NCBI RefSeq assembly: GCF_902150065.1
Contig: NC_043987.1
Location: 26,953,987 to 27,017,986 of the forward strand
Reading direction: 5' to 3'
Length of the DNA: 64,000 nt
Source: Myripristis murdjan
Lineage: Eukaryota > Chordata > Actinopteri > Holocentriformes > Holocentridae
Part shown: piece after piece, positions 25,201-55,113 of the stretch
Position numbering within the stretch: the stretch's first letter is position 1
How the letters are laid out: the number at the start of each line of letters is the position of its first letter
Translations under genes and position numbers: made by a program
The notes under the pieces: model-generated
Seen by the model: only the letters and a program-made list of their open reading frames with translations
What the model was told of the DNA's origin: nothing
Databases searched by the model: none

Positions 25201-26822
25201 TACATACACAGTATGTAAAGGAAATAAAACTAAGGACATGGGGTTAATACAATGCCACACATCAGTGGCTGCTCTCCCTCAGAGCCAAGGCGGAACATGA
25301 GAGGGGAGCAGACTGAGGCTTGGTACTGTGCTTTTGATTAAAATCAAAGACATGAGTTTGCTTCGCTATTTCCATATGTATGTGAACAACACAGAAAAAA
25401 AATATAACAACTGAAATTGGATTCAGTGCTATTGTAGAGTTGTTTGACCTTGTTATTTTTAGACCCTTATCAAGAATGCTTTTGATCATTTAAATGTAAC
25501 CTTTTTTAAAAAAAAACAAAAATATGTGGGAAAGACATTTGTGATCATTGTGGGGGAATATTGCGGGCATGTGAATACCTCTCAACTACCACTGGTCTAT
25601 CTATGCATTGTAAGAGGGGAAAATACACTACACAGAAGTGGATTTGTATTTGTTACACAGGTGTCTCTGATGCCCTCGGCTCTAACGGAGGGCTTCGCTC
25701 CAACATCCTGGGTCTCCCACTTCTCAGGGTGCCATAACAGTAGCTGTAACATCCACAGCCTGGACTCTGCTGTCTGAAACATGGCTGTCAGACTCCCAAC
25801 CTCCTCCGCCTGTCCTCTCTGCCTGTCCTTTAGAAAGGGTTTAAAGCTGGGGGGGTGGGGGGGTGTCAACAGGGTGGAGGACTGGGAACGGGCGAATACA
25901 CTGGACTTGAAACACAAAGGGGAAAAAGGGAGGCAGAGAAAGAGGATTTCCCTGACAACCGTCTTTCAGAGGCGTAACTAGGCCAGCAAATTGGTGTTTG
26001 TCCTTTGTCTGTATGTCCATCGATTATAACAATGACATGATGTGTGGAAATCTTACTAACAAAACAGATTTTTTTTTTTTTTTTTTTAAATTAAGCAGGT
26101 GCCGGGTAGCCTGTTGAGGACTTATTTATAACGGATTAAATGTCAGATCTATTGTCATATGATGATTACTATGAATACTGTCACTCTGTGGAAAATTGAT
26201 ACTAATAATTACACTTGTCTAACGTGTACAGATGAAGAGACGAGTCCTTTCCTGTAGGATGAAGGGAGTCTTCTGCAGGGTCTGTCTGTTCTCCTGTCTC
26301 CTCATGGCATTTTAAATTGTAAACCAGAGAGTGTGGCTCCATCTACTGGATGTTCTTGTGCACTGTGGCAGGCGTACTGTAGCCATACTGCAGCTATATG
26401 GAACTAATTGACTGGGCATAACACTGATGTCAGTGCTGTGCGGTCAAGGACTGAAAAAAAAAAAAAAAAACCCTTTTATCGTCCAGGGTTGCACAAGCCA
26501 GGTATTTGTCTGTACCATGTATGTACGTGTGCGTGTATGAACCGTCTCATACAGCAAGCATGAAATCTGTAGCTACTGAATTGAATCCATGTTTTCTCCT
26601 CATTAACTGCACTAACAAGGTGCCAATCGCATCCCAGGTGTGGTGCCTCATCGTCCGGTCTGTGTCCTTGCAGATAGCGTGCACGAACACAGAAGTGCAG
26701 CTTCTTCCTGTGTCTGTGGTCCACATGTCTGTCCAACATTAGTGTCCTGTGTAACAGACAGGCTCTCGCACTCCTCAGTCTCCAGCAACGATTGTGCAAT
26801 AAACTGAAGTCTATATTTTTAA
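22220..26822 (+). other. long 3' region of paqr4 (possible 3' UTR)
   Basis: About 4.6 kb after the stop hold no gene I can recognise. An AATAAA at 26798-26803 with a GT-rich stretch after it is a good poly(A) site. Earlier candidates occur near 25038 and 25223. Whether one transcript spans all of this, or a separate non-coding RNA ends at 26.8 kb, cannot be told from sequence. Confidence 0.4.
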
Positions 26823-27402
26823 ACCTGCCTGTGGGCCGTCTCTTCTTTCCTGTTTTGTCAATGTTTGTGAGAGATGGTGGTTGAGGGGTTCTTGTATGTC
26901 TATCCTTATGAGGACATCACGAGGAATGAGGGAAATGCTCCAAAATGAGGACAGTCTGCCTCTCCACACTTACACAAGCGGTTAAATAAGGTTTGGAGAA
27001 TGGTAAATAAATATAAATGGGTTTTAGGTTGAACTGAAGATATGGTTGAAGGGTTAAAGTCCTCATGAAACCAACTCCCATTACTTCCTGGAAAACAATA
27101 TGTAAGCCATATAACCCTCACAAATTTTTGAACAATCTTGCTCCTCACCAAAACCCATAAAAAAAAAAAAAAAAAAAAAAAAAAATATTGTCTTTTCAAC
27201 TGGTATGCCATTGGTTTCCACTTGTGAATGATCTCTGACTGCAGCATGCCCTGCCCCAACATCCTGTTTCAACAAGACAAACATAGTTCAAGGAAGTAAG
27301 GTTGCCAGTTCATGGGGTCTTTAAAGGTGCACCATGTGTCTTATCTTCGTCTGTACGTACGAGCGTCTTTGAGTACCTAGAAAACCGCTATATAAATCTG
27401 AT

Positions 27403-27403
<1 letters not shown>

Positions 27404-27436
<33 letters not shown>
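27404..27436. repeat. (ATT)n microsatellite
   Basis: Eleven tandem ATT units between paqr4 and coro1a. Confidence 0.9.
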
Positions 27437-27910
27437 CATTACGCAGACTCAAGAGGTCTGTAGTTCTGCGCTCAATAGTATCTCATTTGTCATTTTCACA
27501 CCACGACAAAGTTAGGTTCACACATGAGGTTAGGTTAAAGGAGCTGCAACAGGAATCGGGTCAAGCAATAGCTGTAGCAAATAAGGCAAGCATACAACAA
27601 GTTAAAGGGCTAATGCTAAAGTTATCAGCAGCAACAAGTAGGATGAGAGATTTAAGAATTTAGGTGTGTTGGATTTGGAGTTAGGGAATAAACGGTAAAA
27701 TAAATGTGTTTGTGTGAAACTGTCCTCAAATTGCATGTAGTCATAAAAAAAAACATCTGCTTTAGTGTAGCTGATCCTAAAGCATGTTGCTCTTGGCAGC
27801 TTGACATCTGTGTCTTCATGGTGGAGTGGAGGCTGCACAGCATCATGCACCGTCTTGCTCCTCTGAATCCTGAACAAAGTCCCTTTAGCCTTCTCGTTTT
27901 GAAGTGCGAG

Positions 27911-28021
27911 CCAACAGTGCAGCCTGGTGGCCGTCACCCACAATGACCTGGTGACGCTCCAGAGCCCCGCGTGGGACCGACCTCTCTTCTCCAAGCAGTG
28001 AAAACAGTGATATCTCTTGTC
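27911..28021 (+). other. unexplained coding-like stretch, possible exon
   Basis: After an AG (CCAACAG), one + frame reads CSLVAVTHNDLVTL and on to PLFSKQ before TGA at about 28000. The codons favour G or C at position three (GCC GTC ACC ... CTG GTG ACG CTC CAG), in contrast to the AT-rich surroundings. A GT donor context (TTGTCAG|GTATGC) follows at 28021. I do not recognise the peptide. It could be a last exon, a pseudogene scrap or a 5' exon upstream of coro1a. Otherwise 26823-29811 shows no clear gene. Confidence 0.25.
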
Positions 28022-28329
28022 AGGTATGCTTTCATCTATACATGTTTTTTGTGTTTTGCCACTTCAACCCAGGGCATGACTCTGCAAAATACAAGATCTC
28101 AGATAACCGCTATCTGCACTGTCCTAATAAATTTTTTTTTCCATCTTGATATCTTCAACATCAAGATTTCACAAAAGTTACAGCGTTTCCCCGGCGTGTG
28201 GCCATCTGCAGTGCATCAACCCCCAACATGTGAAAGTCAAAGGAGACACCTCCCACTTCCACCTCCATCTCAAAGTCTCACTTCCTCCATGTCATATAGA
28301 AATGCACTTTAACCCGCCGCTGCCTTGAA

Positions 28330-28402
28330 GTCTTCACTTTGGTGGCAGGGTGTTTGATGCACTGCTGAAAACTCCTTGAGCTGAAACAGCCACAACTCTC
28401 AG
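28330..28402 (+). other. candidate 5' UTR exon of coro1a
   Basis: The first coding exon of coro1a starts at an acceptor (29812) only six bases before the ATG, so a non-coding exon must lie upstream. CTCTCAG|GTAGGT at 28402 is a plausible donor. This is inference; transcript data would decide. Confidence 0.3.
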
Positions 28403-29784
28403 GTAGGTCTTCTGCACCACACTCCAGCCTGTCGTGCAAATTCAACTACAACTACTGTGCATTTAAATCAATAATCAGGATACGATGGTGCTCATTTGAG
28501 ATAAAATGATGCCGAGAACTCAGATTTTGCATCACTTTGCTGATAGGGCTGAGACTCCCCTGTTTTAAACGAGTGAAACATCCTGTGTGCTTCTCTGTAG
28601 CAGGTATGTTTTCCATCATAAGAGAGGGACAGGGAGAGGGAGAGACATTATTGACATGTGTTTAGGCTCCTGATCAAATTTAGACTCTCTCTGTAAGGGC
28701 TTATTAAATTAGGTGCAGGACAGCCAGAGTGGTCTTGTGATGCACATGCGACAGAAAGAGTTTAGACGCTTCTGATTGTGAGCTTAGGCGCGGCTGTGTG
28801 GATTTGAGGAAGTCAAGATCTGCAAATGGAGGTAAAGCAAACCATATTCCATCTTTCTGATTGACGCCGTTGTGCAAAATCAATGCAGGGATTGCATATT
28901 TTTTTGATGGACTTTGCCTTTAATTGAGCCGGCGCTGGCTGAAATCCCAGTTGATTAGAGGCTCAAGGCTAAGACAAACATTTTTCTTTAGCATTTGGTT
29001 TGATTCCAGCATTAGCAAACTGTACACCATGTATATTTTAGCTTCACTGTTGAATGAATTATCAGCATGCATGTGTATCCATATGCAAATCCATGAGACA
29101 TGACGCACCAGTACATGAGAATAGGCATGTGTCTATGCGAAAGGCAAAAACCGGTGAAAGCAAGAGAACACTTTGTGGTTTTGCTGCTCCAAAGGATGTG
29201 GTGTAACTGCTGCCTGAAGGGCCTTTTTTAAAAGTACAGTTTCACAGCATGTCCAGTGCATCTTTGTAGCACTGCAATAAGGATAAAATGCACTTGTTTG
29301 TACTGTCTTCTTTGTGTTTTAGCTGGGTGCATGCATGAGTTTTTTTTGTACTTGCATACAGAATCCCAAATGTAAGACAGAGAGCAGGGTGGAGGGTAAC
29401 AGTCTCAGACAGACGAGAGGAAGTAGTTGTGAAAGCCTTTGCTTCCTCTTTTCTTTGCTTTCCTCTATTGTTTCTTTCCTGCAGCTTCGGGTCTGTCGGT
29501 TTACATCCACACGATAAATCATGTTCATCGCACAGGCAGAAAGTATATCAGTTCATCTCCAGTGAAAGACCCTTTCTTTGACAAAGTTTCTGGTTTATGT
29601 GCACCACCGTTCATTCAAACACAGTTGACAGTTGGTGTGCACCCCCGCACCTCAGAGAGCAGCATTTCTTTGCAACTCTCTCGTTCACCCGCTCACTAAG
29701 TCTGAGAGGTTTTGTTGGCTTCCATCACGGGTCGGTCGCCGCAGTGACAACCTGCCTTTCTTTCTGAGCGATGCCATGTATTAA

Positions 29785-36400
<6,616 letters not shown>

Positions 36401-36467
36401 ACTGGAGGAAGATGAACCCGAGGAAGAAGAAAAGTTGAGCCAGAAACAGAGCTGTTGCCGTGGAGAC

Positions 36468-36527
<60 letters not shown>

Positions 36528-36730
36528 GCTGCAGCTCTGAGTTGTAGATTATGAACAAGAAATGAGACAAAGGGAGGTTTCATGAAACTTCAGGTGCCAA
36601 ACATTATTATTATTTTTTTTTTTGGCTGAAAGCTTGAATTTGTTTATTTGGTATGTCTGATCAATTAAAAAAAAACATGTTTTAATAATATATGCTTTTA
36701 GTTTGAAATAAAGTCATTATTTTCAAAATA
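36401..36730 (+). other. 3' UTR and poly(A) signal of coro1a
   Basis: After TAG at 36398-36400 comes a short UTR with a (GA)n run at 36468-36524. The poly(A) signal AATAAA is at 36707-36712. Most of this UTR after the GA run is duplicated downstream (37450 on). Confidence 0.75.
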
Positions 36731-38340
36731 TGTGTACCCTTTAACTGTTTCTTTAAAAAATTATTTATATAATTATTTATTTTATTTTGTATTAGACATC
36801 CCATTCAAACACATAAAATACACAACACTCATTTGAAATATACTCAGTTTTAATCAAAACGAACTGATTAATGACAAATGTCATGACATGTTGTAAAATG
36901 TCTTGTGGACACTGGAAGGTGCCTTTGGTTAAAAATGAAAAGTTTCTGTCTTTATTTGACCACAAATGCAAGAGAAAAAGAGAACATATTGGAAGACTGA
37001 GAAAAAAGTGGGTAATATACATTCATATTATGATTGTGATATTTTGAATATCAAGTTTAAAAAAAAAAAAAAACAGCTTCTTTTTTTTGAGCACCATTCA
37101 TTATTTACAGCTTTTTTGTTTCCACCTGAGCCTTCTTCCACCAACTAAGATCCCTCCCATCGTCCCTCAACTGCAAAAAAACAAACAAACAAACAAACAA
37201 AAAAACATTTCAACATGTCATTTAGTCTGAGTTATACTTAGGAAACAACTTATATGTAAGAAACAATTAATAACTAGTATCAGGAAAATGACACTTTTTT
37301 CACGTATTTTAAGAAAAGTGAGATTCATTTTAAGGCTGAATATGAGACAAAGCAACTACAGTATATTGCCATAGTATACAGGTAGTACCATCTGCAGGCC
37401 AGTAGGTGTTACTGCCACAGGCCCAAACATCACACACACACAAAACCATCAGAGATGCAGCTCTGAGTTGTAGATTACAAACAAGAAATGAGACAAAGGG
37501 AAGTTTCATAAAACTTTTTATTTTGCTGAAAGCTTGAATTTGTTTATTTGGTATGTCTGATCAATAAAAAAAAAAAAAAACATGTTTTAATCATATGCTT
37601 TTAGTTTGAAATAACATTTTTATTAGACATCCCATTGAAACACATAAAATACACTCATTTCAAATATACTCAGTTTTAATAAAAATGAACTGATTAATGA
37701 GAAATGCCATGGCATGTTGTGAAATGTCTTGTGGACACTGGAGGATGACTCATCAGTCTAAACATATTCCACACAAGTGCTCCCTGAGACTGACTGGGGT
37801 GCCTTTGGTTGAAAATTAATTTTCTGTGCTTATTTGACCAAAAATAGAGAAAAAGAGAAAATACTGAAAGACTGAGAGAAAAGATGAGTTGAGATGAGAT
37901 GGTGCACAACACAGACTGAGTGGCAGAGCCAAGCTCAGAAGTAAACGGTACGAGGCAGGACACCTAAACAATTCATTCCACTTCTCTTTCTGTTTACATA
38001 CTTTTATTTTGAGCTGTATGCTGTAAAACCCTACACTCATCTCTCACCTTCCAATCACTTTGAGGCACTTTTATAGAGAAGAAGCTTATACGTAACCCAA
38101 CACCTAAGACAATATAGAACAAAATAGAATAAAACTGACTTTAACTAAAAATTCAACAGTGTGATTATGAATATCAATTTTAAAAAAAAAAAAGCTTTTT
38201 CTTATCACCATTTATTATTTACAATGAGATTTTCTGTTTCCACCTGAGCCTTCTTCCACCGACTAAGATCCCTCCGGTTGTCCTTGAACTGCAAAAAAAT
38301 AACCATTTCAACATGTCATTTAGTCTGACGTACACTCAGA
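36530..38340 (+). repeat. tandem duplication of the coro1a 3' flank
   Basis: Two collinear copies: about 36530-37330 and 37450-38340. Matching blocks run in the same order: 'CTCTGAGTTGTAGATTA', 'GAAAGCTTGAATTTGTTTAT', 'TTAGACATCCCATT', 'GTCTTGTGGACACTGGA', 'TTTCCACCTGAGCCTTCTTC', 'AACATGTCATTTAGTCTGA'. The copies differ by small indels and substitutions, so the event is not very recent. No coding exon is included. Confidence 0.88.
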
Positions 38341-38676
38341 AAAAAAAAATCTTGTTTTTCTTAGAACAAGTGAAAGAAAATCTGCCAGTGGGATGAGATA
38401 ATCCCACTTGTTTTCAGTGCAGCCTCACTTGTTACAGGAAGTTTTATGGGCACAAGAATAAATATGTAAAACAAGGAGAATAAAGCAAATCAACCCCGCT
38501 AGTATCAAGAAAATGACACTTTTCAAGATTCAAGAAACTTTAAGCATTGGAAACAAGTGTGACTATTTTATCCCACTGGCTGATTTTTTCCCCCCTGTAT
38601 TTTAAGACAAACAAGATTCATTTTAAGGCCGAATATGAGACTAAGCAACTGGTTAAGATGGAGATTTTTTGCAGTG
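38333..38676. mobile_element. palindromic MITE-like element, copy 3 (clearest)
   Basis: It starts CACTCAGAAAAAAAAAATC and ends GATTTTTTGCAGTG, so the termini are inverted copies. Internal inverted blocks are 'GTGGGATGAGATAATCCCAC' and 'GACTATTTTATCCCACTGGC'. No reading frame. The CACTG ends suggest a hAT-type non-autonomous element. It ends 45 bases from the claudin stop and so may be part of the claudin 3' UTR. Confidence 0.65.
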
Positions 38677-38721
38677 TGACACTCATTTCTTTCAACGGCC
38701 AGTCCCCTTCCCCAGTCCCCT

Positions 38722-39888
38722 CTACACGTAGTTTTTGCCAGGGGCGGAGCTGTTGCTGTAGTACTTGGCATTTCCCCCTGAGCCTCCAGACTTGGGCCTG
38801 CTGAAACAGCAGAGCAGGCCTCCAGCCAGTATGAGCACCGCGCCGGCCCCCCAGCCCACAAAGATACACGCTCCCAGCTCTCTCTTCTGCGCTGGTGCCA
38901 CCAGCGGGTTGTTGAAGTCACGGACGACGTTGTGGGCGGACCAGCTGACGGGGATGATGACGAGGAGGCCGGCCAGCAGCAGGCCCACCCCGGCCACCAG
39001 GCTGATCTTGGCCTTGGCGTCCTCGCTCTCCACGCAGGTGGTGAAGTCGGCACCGCAGAAGAGGATGAGGAGGCTGAGGGAGCTGAGCATGCAGCTGATG
39101 ATGAGCATGGCACGGGCGGCCTGCAGGTCCGCGGACAGCACCAGCAGGGAGTCGTAGTTCTTGCACTGCTGCTGGCCAGTGCTCTGCACCACACAGTTCA
39201 TCCACAGGCCCTCCTGAGCGCTCTGCTCACACACACACACACACATAGAGAGAGAGAGAGAGAGAGAGAGAAAGGTTTAGTGAGGTGAAAATAATGTTAA
39301 GTACTCTTGCTTCACATTATTACTCCAAATCTGTTAAAATGGCATTCTAACAACAATATGCTCATCTATACTGCAATAGATCTTCATCCTGTAGTATTAA
39401 ATGAAGCGTAAATTTGCATTATTGTGTGCTTGGAAACTACATGTAGTTGTAAATAAAAAGATGGGCAATCTATAACCACCAGTCAGTTATCGTTACAGGG
39501 CAAATTGCCAACAAAATACCTAGAAATCAAATTTCTATTCAGTAGAACATAACATTGTTTTCCTTTGTTTTTTATATTCCAGTATAACTTGCAGGAGCTT
39601 GATTCTGCCCATTATCATGTAAACTAGAAATCCAAAACAGAAAATGTCACACCAGCCTAAAGATGGTGTGTAAATTGAGTTTAAGTGGCTTCACCCTCCG
39701 TCCCCCCACACACCACGATATTCACTACTTTGCACAAACTTAAAGTTTTTTGTTACCTGTGCAGTCACAATGTTGGAGCCCACAAATGAGGACACCCTCC
39801 ATCGTGGGACGGCGCAGCAGACGATTGCTCCGATCAGGCCGAGCACTCCGAGAGCCACGCAGCCCATCTGAACCCCGGCGGACCCCAT
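38722..39888 (-). CDS. claudin, CLDN3/4/6/9-like tight-junction protein (complete, 210 aa)
   Basis: A four-pass protein that seals tight junctions and sets their ion selectivity. Coding exons are 39888-39757 and 39222-38722 (633 nt with stop). The extracellular loop 1 signature is exact: W30, GLW 49-51, C54 and C64. Transmembrane segments lie near 8-28, 80-100, 116-138 and 160-180. The tail ends KNYV, a PDZ-binding motif for ZO proteins. The acceptor at 39222 is preferred over 39213 because it keeps the canonical 49-51/54/64 numbering. The ATG at 39888 (MGSAGVQ) is preferred over the upstream in-frame ATG at 39903, since an acceptor AG lies just before it. Linkage to a GREP1-like gene and paqr4 points to the CLDN6/CLDN9 locus, but fish claudins expanded separately, so no symbol is given. 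Confidence 0.93.
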
Positions 39889-41172
39889 TCTGCAGAGGAA
39901 CATGTGGTAGTTTTATTGGAACAGGGTAAATCAAGACAATATTATGGCTTTAGACCATGTAGAAAATATTTGTTGACTGGCTTGTTTGAGTACTTGATAA
40001 TTTCAATCTGATTTCAATCTCCAGTGCCACTGCTTGGGTGTAAAGCATAATGCCTCCCGGCTCTGGTTAGAGAGGAGGAGCCCTGTTGTATCTAGCAATC
40101 CAAAATAAGAGAGCCCTGTGGGCATAGGTATTATCACTGTGATTTTTTTTTTTTTCTTGAGGGAACACAAAGCCAAACTCACACAGACAAACTCCCATTC
40201 CCTTTGACAGGCCTTAACAGGATAGTGTAGCTCTGAGGTGCATTTTAAGACTCAAAGCACAAGTCCTGACAGGCCCTGCCGCCTCCTGCCTCCTCTTCCT
40301 CCTGCAGCTGCCGTCCTGCGGTTCAGCCCCTCCTGGCTGCAAACCTGAACATCTCCTCTCTTGGATTTGCTATCCTTCTCCAATTGAAAATCACTACCTG
40401 TTCCCTGGAATCTGAACTGCAAAGTGTTGCTTTGTACAGACGATCAAAATCATCCTCTCTTAAAAGAAAACTTGTCGCGTTTAATTTCACTACCCATGGA
40501 TCACCATCAGTCCCAATCTCCCGCTCTTCACGCCTTATAAAACAACAAAAGGGAAAAACCTAGTCGACCTTTGAAAAGAGGGAGGGAGGCGTCTTGAACT
40601 GGAATACACGGAGACAAAAATATCTCACTTTTTAAGCACTTTTGACCCAGATCAGATGCTTTCAATACAGGTTGAGGAAAACTAATCCAATCTGGGCTGT
40701 GCAGGTTTTAAAACCCAAAATGTTTTATTTGTTAATATTTCCAGCTATGGTGTAATTAAAATGACTTGTAATTTCTTTGTAAATAAGTATGAGTCACAGT
40801 TCAGCGAGGCCTTTTTAATGAGGAACGTGAAGTCTCATCCCCTGAAGCAGAGAATTCACAGCCTCAAATAGAACAGACACACAGGAATGCTCATGAAAGA
40901 AATCACATATGTGCCACTTAGCCATTCATACCCTTTTTTTTTTTTTTTTTTTATCTTTTCCAACCTCCAGGCTATGTTTATTTGCACATTTTTTTTTTTT
41001 TTTTATTTTGTAAAATGATGTTCACTAGTGCACATAAAAAAGAGTTCAACTAATCCTCAACCAATCCTCTTATCTTTAGTAATTTCAAGCTTTTACAGAG
41101 TCATATCTCCTTTCAAACCTGTCTTGGACACATTGGTCATTTGAGTAAAAACTGAATGAAAGGAAAACATAC

Positions 41173-41300
41173 CTTTTAATTCCTCTTGGTTTGGAAGTTG
41201 AAAAAGTAACGCTGGATGTTGTTTGCCTTCTCAAAACGAGCTCTGTGTTTTTTGATCAAGTGGACGCTGGTTATTGATGCAGCAGTGTTGTGTCGAAGCA
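41173..41300 (-). other. candidate 5' UTR exon of the claudin gene
   Basis: A minus-strand donor TAAAAG|GTATGT at 41173 fits the need for a non-coding exon before the acceptor at 39890. The upstream edge is a guess. Nothing else gene-like is seen in 39905-41170. Confidence 0.35.
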
Positions 41301-42677
41301 GGGGGATAAGAGGTGGTTTTTGTACAGGAATGTGAGGTGCAGGGTGGGGCTGGGAGTAAACAGGAGACACCGAGAGGAGGGAACAACCTCAGGACCAGAC
41401 TGGACTTGCCCTTTGCGTATCATTCCCTCTCTTTTTCCACCTCTGGGTTTGGTCTTCCGTGGATCTGTGAGGAGGCACTCACCAGATCCTTTTCAGCAAG
41501 GCCCAAACACACCGTTTCTGCCTGTGTGTCATGTCTCGGTATCTTGAAAATCACATAAACAGAGACTGAAGATGATGATGACGGGTGAATCATTTTCAGT
41601 CACATCTACAGTCGTCATGAGAAAATTAAAAAAAAAAAAAAATCCACAACAATGCTTGAGTCATTTGGAAAAGGTCCCATTTTCCCCCATCTTCCCAGAA
41701 TAGACAAATAAGAACCACCCAGTCACTCATACCTGCACTCCCCCCTCCACCACCCCCCATCCCTCCATCAACCACCCACCCACAGCTGTCGAAACCATAA
41801 ATGACGAATGCAAAGAGACTAATCTGGGAAGCCGAGACGGAGAGAGGGTTTAAGATTTTGCGTAACGATCAGCAGAGTCTCGTGGATCACCATGGCAAAG
41901 GAGGAAAATGAGGAAATACATATTATGAAACAATTGCTCTGGAGCCTGTCTCACACATGCAAGCACATAGACGCACGCACACACACCACTGCATTGGATC
42001 AATGTAATATACAAATTTAGATGCTTGTTTATGGCCAGGGCTTGTAGGGGCCTCAGCAACGAGGGTTCAGTGGTGGAGAGGCAAACTGGATCAGGTGGGA
42101 CATTTTTTTCTGCACAGTCATAGGTATTGTGTCCCATCTGACTAACACACACTCACATACAAACACACACACTTGACATGGGCATTGCCTATATTATATA
42201 TGTGCAGTATATACATCTATTATTGTAATATGTTTTACACTACAATACAGTTTTGTACATTAAAATAGCTGAATCCTCTCATCCACAATGGGAGGCAATT
42301 TCTACATGTATCCCTTAATTACTTGATAATTGAATTCTTCTTCTTCTTCAACCTTTTCTCCTTATCATTCTATCTATATATTTTCAAAAGTACTACTCTA
42401 GTACTTGTAGTGGGCAGTAGTAACTCGTAATTAAAGAATTATGTAAAGCTGATATATGAATTACAAAGCCCCACAGGTTTCGATGACATCAGTGGTATGA
42501 TATGCAGCTAAAAAAATGGAAAAGTCACCAGCAGAAGCCAATTACTACTAGGTGTCGATTACATAATCACTGACCAGCAGACTGTTTAAACTTAATTTTT
42601 TTGAATAAGTACTTTTTAAAATGCATTTTTGTGCTTTTTTAACAATAACATTTCCATATATAATTAGATCCTAGCAA

Positions 42678-42678
<1 letters not shown>

Positions 42679-42708
<30 letters not shown>
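42679..42708. repeat. (CA)n microsatellite
   Basis: Pure CA run on the left edge of the repeat block at 42709-42923. Confidence 0.95.
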
Positions 42709-42711
<3 letters not shown>

Positions 42712-42922
42712 TGGTTTCCATCACTTCTGGGGACATTACATTGACTTACATTCATTTCCTGGAGATTTATCCTAACCACTACCTGCCTAACCCTAACCCT
42801 AACCCTAACCTTAACCTAACCCTAAAGTTATCTTAGCTTTAAATCAAGTCTTCACCCTAAAATTAATGGTGCTCCCTTATGGGGACTTGCTTTTTGTCCC
42901 CATAAGGGACAAAAAGCAAGGC

Positions 42923-42923
<1 letters not shown>
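42709..42923. repeat. fish repeat with telomere-like units and a perfect hairpin
   Basis: The order 'GGGGACATTACATTGACTTA', then telomere-like CCTAAC units at 42786-42825, then a 15-bp perfect inverted repeat with a 5-base loop (42886-42900 and 42906-42920). CA microsatellites flank it on both sides. I know this arrangement as a dispersed teleost repeat; it is not a chromosome end. Confidence 0.7.

Positions 42924-42993
<70 letters not shown>
42924..42993. repeat. (CA)n microsatellite
   Basis: Roughly 35 CA units on the right edge of the hairpin repeat. It yields false poly-Thr/His and poly-Val/Cys frames. Confidence 0.97.
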
Positions 42994-42995
<2 letters not shown>

Positions 42996-43099
42996 TAGGT
43001 AGGTCAGAAACGGAAGTAGGTAATGTTTGGTTTAACGTTGCAATGCCAACTTGTAACGCTTGGTGGAGCTCTTTGGAAAATCTCATTTAAATCTCCATT

Positions 43100-43756
43100 G
43101 ATGTCATTGTGAGCGGCTGGCTGGGGGGTGGGGGGCGGAGTCCAGGCGTGAGAGCGATTCGGATTCTGTCCAATCACATGCGAGGAATGTGGTTCCAAAT
43201 CCCACGGCGAGCCAATCAGGAAAGCGAGAAATCTAAAGAGCTCGCTGTGAATCAGCCTCCTGTGAAGGCTGTAAAAAACGGCCCTCTTAAAGTTCCTGGT
43301 GGGGGAAGAGAGAAGGGGTCTGAACTAACGAAGGGAAAAGGGGTGTTGAACTGTGCTCAGAGGATAAATACCGAAGCAGAAAACACACCGGAGCGACCGT
43401 TAAACCGGTAACAATTCGTCTGCTTTTACGTTATTTTCGCTTGCTAACGTTAGCTAAGAGGCGGCGACGGTTCAACTGTATTGCTAGTTTGAATGTGAAC
43501 CTACTTGCCGAGTAGCTAGCAGCCTAGCTAACTGGCATAGCTAGAACGCGTAAGCCCATTGATTGCTCCAGTCCGGTTGCATTGCTTCATTAATGAGAGA
43601 TTCTCACCTAGCTAACCGCTGTAAATTACGGCGTACACCATGAGTAACGGACTGTGTTTGTTTTTTTGTTTTTTGTTCCTCTCTTTCCCTGCAATCGAAG
43701 GTGCGGTACTGGAAATCAAGGTCTTGGGTGCCTGAGAACGTCAAAAAATAAAGAAA
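43100..43756 (+). promoter_or_regulatory. promoter and 5' UTR region of ppp1ca
   Basis: CpG-enriched sequence with two CCAAT boxes (43170-43174 and 43212-43216, both within CCAATCA) and an A/T-rich 'GATAAATACC' near 43364. It ends at the ATG in AAGAAAATGG. The 5' UTR may include the bases just before 43757. The reading frame across 43109-43411 has no recognisable protein features. Confidence 0.6.

Positions 43757-55113
<11,357 letters not shown>

Noticed and set aside
42786-42825. True telomere
   Set aside because: Only about 40 imperfect bases inside a dispersed repeat, with genes on both sides.
43109-43411. 100-residue frame upstream of ppp1ca
   Set aside because: It spans the CCAAT boxes and has no recognisable motif; length is expected by chance in CpG-rich DNA.
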